From contig NZ_CP116939.1 of NCBI RefSeq assembly GCF_050219315.1, positions 558,001 to 622,000 on the forward strand: DNA of 64,000 nt. The letters run 5' to 3'. The notes beneath the pieces were generated by a model. The model was not told the origin of the DNA. It worked only from the letters and a program-made list of their open reading frames with translations, and made no database searches. Position 1 is the first letter of the stretch; the number at the start of each line of letters is the position of its first letter. The DNA comes from Megasphaera_A sueciensis. Lineage in GTDB: Bacteria; Bacillota; Negativicutes; Veillonellales; Megasphaeraceae. Positions 35,976 through 43,844 of the stretch are shown here, one piece after another. The position numbers and the translations under genes are program-made.

Positions 35976-37523
35976 TCAGAAAAATCGTCCGATGCCGGGG
36001 ATTTTTTCCGCATCGCTTCGTGTGACACCGCCGCAGGCGGTCATTAAACCAATATACACGGCTATTCCCAACAGGGTGGTGAGCAGCAGGCTCAAAAACA
36101 GGCCGATATGTTCTGTGTACTGAAAGATGCCCTGCATGGCGATGCCCATCGCTGCGGCACAAACGATATTTTTCAATACGTTTTTGAGCTGCATGGCATA
36201 CCCGGTGTGTTTATAAATGAAAAACAAATTTAAAGCGGCAGCGACGCCGATATCGGCAACGGTGGCATACGAAGCACCGATAATACCCAACGTCGGAATG
36301 GCGACGAGAAACCAATTGCACAGCACTTTGATCACACAGGCTATTCCCATATTTATGACAGGGATCTTCGGCATCTTCAATCCTTGCAAAATACCCGTAC
36401 TGACTTGATGCAGCCCCAGAAAAACGATCGCCAGAGCAATGGCCTGCGTAGCGTCGGTAGCTGCCGGAGCATTGTAGATGAATGTTACGACTGGCTTAGC
36501 TAATACATAGAGCATAACACTGAACGGGATCGTCGCCAGCAGGGCGACACGCATGGAACTGGCCGTTTTATCGTAGACCGATTCCGTGTCTCCCAGCGTA
36601 TGATAATGGCTGATGGCCGGAACGAGATTCATGGCCATAGAGGCGGTCAGAATAGTAGCTAAATTAATAAGCGGTACAGACATGCCGTTTAAATACCCAA
36701 ACAGTTCCGTAGCCTGGGCCGTAGCATATCCGGCAAGTTCCAGACGCCGCGGCACGATGAGCAGATCTAAATTGGATACAACGGGAAGCATGATGCTGGC
36801 CAGTGAAATAGGCAAAGCCAGTACTACCAGGCGTTTTAAGATATGACTGATTTTTTCCTGGGGAAAAACGGGGCCGTTTTTGGGCAAACGGTGTTTTAAT
36901 TTGTAATAATAAAACAGCAGGACCAGCAAGGCTGCCGCCCCGCCGGCTCCGGCACCTAAGCTGGCCCCGCCGGCGGCATATTCCAGGCCGTACGGCAGTA
37001 ATAACGCGGCAAAACCAAGCATGACGCCTACGCGGACTAATTGTTCTACAATCTGGGATACGGCAGTAGGAGTCATTTTCTGCCATCCCTGGAGATACCC
37101 GCGGTATCCGGCGATGATCGTCGTAAAAAAGATGGCCGGGGCTAAGGCGATAAGAGAATAGTACGCCCGGCTTTCACGAATAATATGGTATTCGATCAGC
37201 CAGCGGGAACCGAAAAAGACCAGGACGCTGAGAATCAATGCGGTTATGCAGAGCATGGTCAGAGATACATGGAAAATTCGCTGCGCTCCGGCATAATCTT
37301 CTTTAGCCGCTTTTTCCGCCGTAATAATGGAAATAGCGATAGGAATACCCGCACTGGATACTTCCAGTGCCAATAAGTAAATGGGAAAAGCCATCTGGTA
37401 AATACCAATGCCTTCACCGCCAAGGATGCGTGATAAGATGATCCAGTTGATACTGCCGATAGCTTTGACGACAAACAGAGAAACTGTTAGGATCAATGTA
37501 CCGGAAACAAGTTTATTAGCCAT
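35976..37523 (-). CDS. MOP-superfamily flippase (SpoVB/MurJ-like)
   Basis: The 515-residue polytopic protein has about 14 membrane segments and starts MANKLVSGTLILTVSLFVVKAIG. That is the pattern of the SpoVB/YtgP polysaccharide-export group within the MOP superfamily. Members flip lipid-linked cell-wall precursors or oligosaccharides across the inner membrane. The ATG at 37523 has GAGG 5 bases upstream; the frame extends 10 codons further without a ribosome site. It may work with the neighbouring deacetylase on the envelope, though they are convergent rather than an operon. Confidence 0.85.
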   Translation of the reverse strand: MANKLVSGTLILTVSLFVVKAIGSINWIILSRILGGEGIGIYQMAFPIYLLALEVSSAGIPIAISIITAEKAAKEDYAGAQRIFHVSLTMLCITALILSVLVFFGSRWLIEYHIIRESRAYYSLIALAPAIFFTTIIAGYRGYLQGWQKMTPTAVSQIVEQLVRVGVMLGFAALLLPYGLEYAAGGASLGAGAGGAAALLVLLFYYYKLKHRLPKNGPVFPQEKISHILKRLVVLALPISLASIMLPVVSNLDLLIVPRRLELAGYATAQATELFGYLNGMSVPLINLATILTASMAMNLVPAISHYHTLGDTESVYDKTASSMRVALLATIPFSVMLYVLAKPVVTFIYNAPAATDATQAIALAIVFLGLHQVSTGILQGLKMPKIPVINMGIACVIKVLCNWFLVAIPTLGIIGASYATVADIGVAAALNLFFIYKHTGYAMQLKNVLKNIVCAAAMGIAMQGIFQYTEHIGLFLSLLLTTLLGIAVYIGLMTACGGVTRSDAEKIPGIGRFF

Positions 37524-37891
37524 AATTACCTCGAATCTATATAGAATTAACATCTTATTTTATCACATGCCACTGGAAAATAATAGTTGTCTTTAGCATA
37601 AGTAGTACCGTCTTTTCGTATCTAACATATGGATTACATATATCGAAAATGAAGAAGACTGCTTTTTATTATATATTCAAGAAAATACATGAAATGTATA
37701 CTATTTTGTTAACAAATCGTAACCTTGTATACTGTATAATAAAGTAAATGCTTTTTCCTGAGCTGTTTTGTTGTAATAACATTATTTTCCGGCAGCCGGG
37801 AATTGTTTTTTCATATAAAATATTTTTTATAGTATTCATAAATATGGTATACTGTTTACATAGATACGAGGCAGGGAGGATTGTTGTATAT

Positions 37892-39025
37892 ATGAATAAA
37901 AACATTAAAATAGGGATAGCGGTTATTGTTACCATTGGGTGTATTTTTGGCGGATATACATATTATGAAACACAGGAAGGCGCAAAGAAAGCGACTGCAG
38001 TCGAAACGGCGGAAGCAAGCCGCAAAAATTTAAAAACCATCGTTTCTGCTACCGGTACGATTCGTCCTATCGATTCCGTGGAAGTGAGTGCCAAAATCAC
38101 GGCGCGTATCAAGTCTATTCTTGTAAAGGAAAATGATTCGGTTACTTCGGGTCAAACCGTGGCGATACTGGACGGTAAGGATTACGAGGCCAAACGGGAT
38201 CAGGCACAGTACAAAGTTACCAATACAAAAATCAAGTTGGAGCGGGCTCAACGGTTATATACGTTGGGAGCCGGAACAAAATCGGATTTAGATGATGCGC
38301 AATTCAATTATGATACAGCAGTCAGTGATTTGGCCGAAGCAGAATCAGACGTGGCGGAAACTGTGATTACCGCACCGATGAGCGGTATCGTTGTGGGCGA
38401 ACCGAAGTCATCGGGAACGATGGCAGTGCAGGGGACTAGCAATCCGACAGTCATTATGAATATTGCTGATTCTACACAGAAACAAATACGTGCCAAAGTG
38501 GACGAAACGGATATCGGCAATATCCGGGTGGGGGAAGACGCAACCTTTACAGTGGATGCCTATACGGGAAAAACGTTTACGGCGCGCGTGTCTGGTATTT
38601 CCCAGACCGATGTAAATAACACTTGGGATACATCGTCTTCCAGTACTTCGGCATCTTCTTCTTCCTCCTCTTCGGCATCGTCTTCCTCCAGTAGCGTTAT
38701 CTATTATTATGTCACATTGGATATCGATGATCCGGAGGACATATTACGGCTGGGAATGACGGCACGCGTAGAAATAACTACGGCGCAAAAAAATAATGTA
38801 TTGTGCATTCCTATTGCGGCCTTAAAAACAAATGACCAGGGAACCTATGTCCTGCTTGTTGACAAATCGGGACAAACTCAGCAAACACCTGTAACAACAG
38901 GGATCTACAGCGGGGATGATGTCGAAATTCTCGGCGGTCTTCAGGAGGGAGAGGCTGTTTCTATTGCTTACACTGCACCTGCCGCTTCTTCCAATAAAAA
39001 TCAGGCCGGACCGCCGCCCATGTAA
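37892..39025 (+). CDS. ABC exporter periplasmic adaptor (MacA-like)
   Basis: The 377-residue membrane-fusion protein has an N-terminal anchor (about 5-25), a lipoyl domain, a short helical hairpin and a beta-barrel domain. An odd insert of about 25 residues made almost only of Ser and a few Ala/Thr (encoded about 38632-38695) sits in the barrel part, before VIYYYVTLDI. I chose the ATG at 37892 after GGGAGGA; an upstream extension has no ribosome site. It is followed directly by an ABC ATPase and permease, giving a MacAB-type exporter that needs an outer-membrane channel from elsewhere. Confidence 0.9.
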   Translation: MNKNIKIGIAVIVTIGCIFGGYTYYETQEGAKKATAVETAEASRKNLKTIVSATGTIRPIDSVEVSAKITARIKSILVKENDSVTSGQTVAILDGKDYEAKRDQAQYKVTNTKIKLERAQRLYTLGAGTKSDLDDAQFNYDTAVSDLAEAESDVAETVITAPMSGIVVGEPKSSGTMAVQGTSNPTVIMNIADSTQKQIRAKVDETDIGNIRVGEDATFTVDAYTGKTFTARVSGISQTDVNNTWDTSSSSTSASSSSSSSASSSSSSVIYYYVTLDIDDPEDILRLGMTARVEITTAQKNNVLCIPIAALKTNDQGTYVLLVDKSGQTQQTPVTTGIYSGDDVEILGGLQEGEAVSIAYTAPAASSNKNQAGPPPM

Positions 39026-39043
39026 AGAAAGCAGGTACGTAGT

Positions 39044-39751
39044 ATGGATAAGGTAATGATGCATTTGCAGGATATAAAAAAAATATATCATATAGGCGGC
39101 GAAAATTTTGCAGCTTTAAACAACGTATCTCTTACTATTAAAGAAGGAGATTTTATTGCTTTGATGGGTCCGTCCGGTTCCGGGAAATCGACGCTGATGA
39201 ATATTTTGGGGTGTCTGGACCGCCCTACAAGCGGCATCTATGAACTGGATGGCGAAGAGGTTTCCCGGTTGTCCGATGATCATTTGGCGATGACTCGCAA
39301 CCGGAAGATCGGTTTTGTATTCCAAAATTTTAACCTGTTATCGCGCATTTCCGCTTTACATAATGTAGCTCTTCCGCTGGTATATGCCGGTGTTGGCAAA
39401 AAGGAGCGGGAAGAACGGGCTATAGCACTGCTGACTTCTGTAGGACTCGATTCCTGGGCACATCATCAGCCAAATGAATTATCCGGAGGGCAACAGCAAC
39501 GTGTTGCTATTGCCAGAGCATTAGTTAATAATCCCCATATTATCATGGCAGATGAACCGACGGGAAACCTGGATACAAAATCTACAAAAGAGATTATGGG
39601 AATATTCGAAACACTTCACGCACGTCACCATACTATCATTCTTGTAACACATGAACCGGAAATAGCGTCATGTGCTGATCGGCAGCTGCTTATGTGTGAT
39701 GGCAGAATTACCAGAGATGAAGGAAAGGGAGTATCGATGGATGTTGTTTAA
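39044..39751 (+). CDS. ABC exporter ATP-binding protein (MacB/LolD type)
   Basis: The 235-residue ATPase has Walker A GPSGSGKST, signature LSGGQQQRV and Walker B ADEPTGNLD, which is typical for the MacB/LolD/FtsE group. It energises the FtsX-type permease that follows. In this operon the ATPase and permease are separate genes overlapping by 11 bases, unlike Escherichia coli MacB, where they are fused. Confidence 0.94.
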   Translation: MDKVMMHLQDIKKIYHIGGENFAALNNVSLTIKEGDFIALMGPSGSGKSTLMNILGCLDRPTSGIYELDGEEVSRLSDDHLAMTRNRKIGFVFQNFNLLSRISALHNVALPLVYAGVGKKEREERAIALLTSVGLDSWAHHQPNELSGGQQQRVAIARALVNNPHIIMADEPTGNLDTKSTKEIMGIFETLHARHHTIILVTHEPEIASCADRQLLMCDGRITRDEGKGVSMDVV

Positions 39752-40958
39752 GGAAAGTATTGAAATTGCGTTTAACGCATTATTATCCAATAAATTACGT
39801 TCCATATTGACCATGCTTGGTATTATCATTGGCGTGGGTGCGGTTATTGCCATGATATCCGTCGGTATGGGCGTGCAGCAAAAAGTGACTAATTCTATTG
39901 CCAGTTTGGGTAGCAATATGCTTATTGTAATGCCCGGTTCTGCTAATTCGGGCGGAGTCCGTTCTGCTGCTGGGTCCAGTCAAAAACTGAAACTTGAAGA
40001 TGCGGAGGCAATCAAGGAAAAAATTAAAAATATTGATTATGTGGCACCTACCGTAAATAGTTCGTATCAAGTGGTGTATGGCAATCAAAACTGGAATACT
40101 TCTGTTTACGGAGTCACGCCGGAATATATGGCGATCCGTGATCTTACGGTATCGACGGGGGCTTTTATTACACAAAGTGATCTTAGTACGCGTACACGGG
40201 CAGCTGTAGTTGGAACGACCGTTGCAGCGAATCTTTTTGGTACGGTTAATCCTGTGGGGAAAACGTTCCGCATTGATTCTTCACCTTATAAAATTATTGG
40301 CGTTTTGGAGAGTAAAGGACAATCTTCGATGGGACGTGATCAAGATGATGTTATCTTGATTCCGCTGACTACTGCACAAGAACGGTTATTGGGAATCACC
40401 TATATACAATCTATTAACATACAAGTATCGCGTCTGGATAAAATGGATCAAGTACAAAACGAAATAGAAACTTTATTACGGCAGCGACATCGCATTATCG
40501 GCAATAAAGAAGATGACTTTACTGTTCGCAATTTAACGAGTCTTATGGAAACAATGAACAGTACAACGACCATGCTTACCTTGTTTTTAGGAAGTATTGC
40601 TGCGATTTCACTTATTGTCGGAGGAATCGGTATCATGAACATCATGATGGTATCCGTTACAGAACGAACTCGGGAAATCGGAATCCGTAAGGCATTGGGG
40701 GCAACCTTTAAAAACATTATGATGCAATTTTTAATTGAATCGATCAGTATCGGTGTCATTGGCGGTTTTTTAGGTATCGTTTTTGGTATCTCCACCTCAC
40801 TGCTCATTTCAAAGTTCGGTGGGTTTACTACGGTTATCACGGCGGCTCCTATTATTCTTTCCTTTGGATTTTCGGTGGGTATCGGCTTATTTTTTGGCAT
40901 TTACCCCGCACGTAAGGCCGCAAAATTAGACCCTATTGAAGCGTTGCGATATGAGTAA
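39741..40958 (+). CDS. ABC exporter permease (MacB/FtsX type)
   Basis: The 405-residue protein has an N-terminal helix (SILTMLGIIIGVGAVIAMISVG), a large periplasmic MacB-PCD domain and three C-terminal helices with the EIGIRKALGA loop. This is the standard architecture. The ATG at 39741 lies within the end of the ATPase gene, so translation is coupled. Type VII ABC exporters of this kind use mechanotransmission to push peptides, lipids or macrolides out through the adaptor and channel. The substrate is unknown. Confidence 0.93.
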   Translation: MLFKESIEIAFNALLSNKLRSILTMLGIIIGVGAVIAMISVGMGVQQKVTNSIASLGSNMLIVMPGSANSGGVRSAAGSSQKLKLEDAEAIKEKIKNIDYVAPTVNSSYQVVYGNQNWNTSVYGVTPEYMAIRDLTVSTGAFITQSDLSTRTRAAVVGTTVAANLFGTVNPVGKTFRIDSSPYKIIGVLESKGQSSMGRDQDDVILIPLTTAQERLLGITYIQSINIQVSRLDKMDQVQNEIETLLRQRHRIIGNKEDDFTVRNLTSLMETMNSTTTMLTLFLGSIAAISLIVGGIGIMNIMMVSVTERTREIGIRKALGATFKNIMMQFLIESISIGVIGGFLGIVFGISTSLLISKFGGFTTVITAAPIILSFGFSVGIGLFFGIYPARKAAKLDPIEALRYE

Positions 40959-41055
40959 AAAAAATACTGTTTATATAATCATTTTTACATAAAATAACGT
41001 ATTGTTTGATTGATTAAAAATGTTTAATATTGCACAATAATACAAAAATATATGT

Positions 41056-41123
41056 TTGACAAACCTACAGACACATACACGGTGTCATCAAATATTGATA
41101 TTATCTTCAATTAATGGTATAAT
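41056..41123 (+). promoter_or_regulatory. Consensus promoter with upstream inverted repeat
   Basis: TTGATA (41095-41100) and an extended -10 TGGTATAAT (TATAAT at 41118-41123) are 17 bases apart, a near-ideal housekeeping promoter. Upstream, TTGACA and TGTCATCAA form a loose inverted repeat (about 41056-41092). Transcription would begin near 41130, about 330 bases before the next gene. Confidence 0.65.
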
Positions 41124-41129
41124 AAAAAA

Positions 41130-41200
41130 GGATTATTGGAAATAAAATAAAAATGGAATGTAATTGGTAAAAGCCACTTTTATTAAAGTGGCTCTTTTTG
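41130..41200 (+). ncRNA. Candidate short RNA or attenuated leader
   Basis: A strong promoter is followed after about 40 bases by a hairpin (41172-41180 with 41185-41193) and a T run ending near 41199. This would give a transcript of about 70 bases. It may be a small RNA or a leader whose read-through controls the thioesterase-like gene. It contains a 14-base segment (41144-41157) repeated exactly at 42404-42417. Confidence 0.4.
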
Positions 41201-41463
41201 TAGTAGTTTAAGATTTTTTCCAAGTTAGTTTTACTTATCAGAGACTAAGTAGCTTATACTTTAAAAAGTTAAAAATATTTTCCAGCACAGCATTGAAACC
41301 AATTAATGACAGTAAAATTGCACATAAAAAACATTTTTATCAGATATAATGGTGATATCAATTTACTTGGCTTTTTTGTCATAAACTGCTTTTCCTTGCG
41401 TTTATTCTCAAGTTTTTCTAGAATTTATCATAAAGAAAAAGAGTTGAAAGTGTGGAGGGAAAA

Positions 41464-42219
41464 ATGATTACATATAATCACTGGTATGATAAAAATCTTA
41501 CATTTTATAATGAAATAAATATTGATCTTTGTCAATGTAATGTTCGGGGACAGCTTAATATTTTTGAATTATTACGTCTCGCTACAAGCATTGCCGATGA
41601 AGATTATACCCGACAAGGGTTATCAAGAAAAATACTGCATAATCATGGTGTTACTATTTTACTTTCTCGTATTATGTTTCATTTTTGTTCACTTCCTCGT
41701 GCAAATGATCGTATCACAATTAGCACATGGGAGGAAAAGCCGGGACCGTTTCAATTGACACGCGCGTATAATATAACCGCGCAAAATAAAAAAATTCTTA
41801 TAAAAGGATACAGTTCATGGTTGCTTGTTGATTATAAATCACATAAAATTATCCGGACAAAAAAATTTACACTGCGTCCAGAGAGTACAAGACAAGAAAG
41901 CGGCTATTATAGGAAACTGGGGAAAATTAGTATACCGCATGACTTAGTTTTTCTTGGCAAACGGTATGTTTATTTTTCAGATATAGATATAAATGGACAT
42001 ATGAATGCTTCACGGTATTGTGCGTTTGCTATAGATTGTTTACCTGAAATATATCAAGAAAAAGATTTTACCGATTTTTTTATAAACTATTCAAAAGAAA
42101 CGATAAAAGATGAAACAATTTATCTATTTGGTGCAGTTAATCTTAAAGAACAAAAAATTACTGTTATCGGTAAACAGGGAGAACATAATTGTTTTGAAAG
42201 TAACTTTTATTATACATAG
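41464..42219 (+). CDS. Acyl-ACP thioesterase-like protein
   Basis: The 251-residue protein consists of two hotdog folds. The second half carries DIDINGHMNASRY, which corresponds to the D-x-N-x-H-x-N-x-x-Y active-site segment of FatA-type acyl-ACP thioesterases. Such enzymes release fatty acids from acyl carrier protein, affecting chain length or supplying acyl groups for lipids. The ATG at 41464 follows GGAGGGA; an in-frame GTG lies four codons upstream. The gene is clearly AT-rich compared with the housekeeping genes and sits between related hairpins, so it may have been acquired. Confidence 0.8.
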   Translation: MITYNHWYDKNLTFYNEINIDLCQCNVRGQLNIFELLRLATSIADEDYTRQGLSRKILHNHGVTILLSRIMFHFCSLPRANDRITISTWEEKPGPFQLTRAYNITAQNKKILIKGYSSWLLVDYKSHKIIRTKKFTLRPESTRQESGYYRKLGKISIPHDLVFLGKRYVYFSDIDINGHMNASRYCAFAIDCLPEIYQEKDFTDFFINYSKETIKDETIYLFGAVNLKEQKITVIGKQGEHNCFESNFYYT

Positions 42220-42418
42220 TTTATTTTGGAATTTCGGGAGAGTTGTCTTAAAAATTTATGGAAATAGTAAAAAAATCTTTCGGATTAAAAACATAAAACG
42301 TGATCCATATTATGATTTACATACCATTTTAGTTATATTTTTGTATCTTAATTTCATACTATATTGAATAAATATAAAATTATAATAATATATTATTGTC
42401 AACAAAATAAAAATGGAC

Positions 42419-42464
42419 GTATTTACTAAGACCCACTTTTATGAAAGTGGGTCTTAGTAAATAC
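42419..42464. repeat. Perfect 21-bp palindrome
   Basis: Arms 42419-42439 and 42444-42464 match perfectly around a 4-base loop. The inner CCACTTT/AAAGTGG core and the preceding 14 bases (42404-42417) recur at the hairpin near 41172, on the other side of the thioesterase gene. It has no T run beyond the arms. It may stop transcription, protect an mRNA end, or mark an element boundary. Confidence 0.75.
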
Positions 42465-42533
42465 ACTTATCAAAAGATAGAAAAAACGACAGTATGTGTA
42501 AAAATATCATTAAAATATAGGAGGCGTGTTCAA

Positions 42534-43790
42534 TTGGATAGTAAAGAAAAAAAAATAAATATTGGTATTGGTTTTGTGACAGGCCGCAAAAATTTTAAAA
42601 ATGTAATAAAAATGTATGTGCACAATTGGAAAGAATCGGGATTAATACATAATGATAATATAGGGATTCATCTGTTTATTGCATATGATTTGCATTATAC
42701 AAATACAGTTGTAAATGATTACACCATTACGGATCCTAAAATATTAGAAATGATGGATTCCATTCATTATTTAAATAATACTGTGATTCTAAGCGAAATA
42801 GAAACATTGGTCAAAAAAAATATTGTCACATTAGAAGAAGCTGAACTAATATTTGGCGAGGGATATGCCATGAAAAGAAATGCGGTTTTATATTTTGCTA
42901 TAAAAAAAGGAATGGATTATCTTGTTTTTTTTGATGATGATGAATATCCAATAGCAAATATTAAAATGAATAATACTATTTTATGGAAGGGAGAAAATGT
43001 ACTGCTGACACATATCCAAAATCTTAAGTATGCTGATATAACACACGGATATCATTGTGGATATATTTCACCAATGCCGCAATTGGAGTTTAATTCTAAA
43101 CTTTCAGAAAATGATTTTCGGATTTTTATCGAGGCGGTAAGTAATGACATCATCAACTGGCAATCTGTAAAAACAAAGATGGAGGATGGCGGAATTACGT
43201 ATGCAGATGTTAACATAAAAACTAATAATAAAACGATACATGTTAAGGAAACGAATGGAATGAAATTTATTTCTGGTTCTAATTTAGGATTCAATTTAAC
43301 AAAAATTGATAAAATATTTCCGTTTTATAATCCCCCAGGAGCAAGAGGAGAAGACACATTTTTAAGTACGTGTATTTGTAATAGAGTTGTCAAAAAAATC
43401 CCTTGTTATACGTTTCATGATAGCTTTTTATCCTGTGAACAATTACTTTTTGGTTCACTTCCGGGTAATCTAAAAAGTATAAAGATTGATCCGGGAACAA
43501 CTACTCAAAGATTTTTAAAAGTGGCTATTGGATGGATTCGGTATAAACCACTGTTACTCTACGTAACACAAAATAAAAATTATGAAACCGAAATAGCGTT
43601 AATCAGAGAAAAACTTAAACATGTGGTGCCTTGTATATGTAATTATTTTAATGAAGATAAGTTTGGACTCATTTTAGATGAGTTTGATTATTTTCATTTA
43701 CATGTGAAAAAACATTATGAAGATTTTAAGCGGACTCAAGTTGTTTGGTTGAAGTTAATTAATGTGTTAAAGCAATCCAATAATAAATAA
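42534..43790 (+). CDS. Glycosyltransferase-like protein (GT-A type)
   Basis: The 418-residue protein begins with a Rossmann-like strand (INIGIGFVTGRKNF). Near residue 140 it has LVFFDDDEYP, a DxD-like motif after a hydrophobic strand as in GT-A glycosyltransferases. Later segments SGSNLGFN and GARGEDTFLS fit the acceptor and catalytic regions of GT2-like enzymes. There is no signal peptide. I chose TTG at 42534, 9 bases after GGAGG; a longer frame to 42441 would start inside the palindrome. It is AT-rich and 54 bases upstream of the large ATPase, so the two probably form an operon. The sugar donor and acceptor are unknown. Confidence 0.6.
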   Translation: MDSKEKKINIGIGFVTGRKNFKNVIKMYVHNWKESGLIHNDNIGIHLFIAYDLHYTNTVVNDYTITDPKILEMMDSIHYLNNTVILSEIETLVKKNIVTLEEAELIFGEGYAMKRNAVLYFAIKKGMDYLVFFDDDEYPIANIKMNNTILWKGENVLLTHIQNLKYADITHGYHCGYISPMPQLEFNSKLSENDFRIFIEAVSNDIINWQSVKTKMEDGGITYADVNIKTNNKTIHVKETNGMKFISGSNLGFNLTKIDKIFPFYNPPGARGEDTFLSTCICNRVVKKIPCYTFHDSFLSCEQLLFGSLPGNLKSIKIDPGTTTQRFLKVAIGWIRYKPLLLYVTQNKNYETEIALIREKLKHVVPCICNYFNEDKFGLILDEFDYFHLHVKKHYEDFKRTQVVWLKLINVLKQSNNK

Positions 43791-43844
43791 ATGTCACATT
43801 GTTCAATATAAAAATGACAGTTCATATGTGGGGAGGTGTTTAAT

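Noticed and set aside
42220..42367. Possible extra small gene after the thioesterase
   Set aside because: A frame running 42110-42367 starts inside the thioesterase gene in another phase and has no ribosome site.
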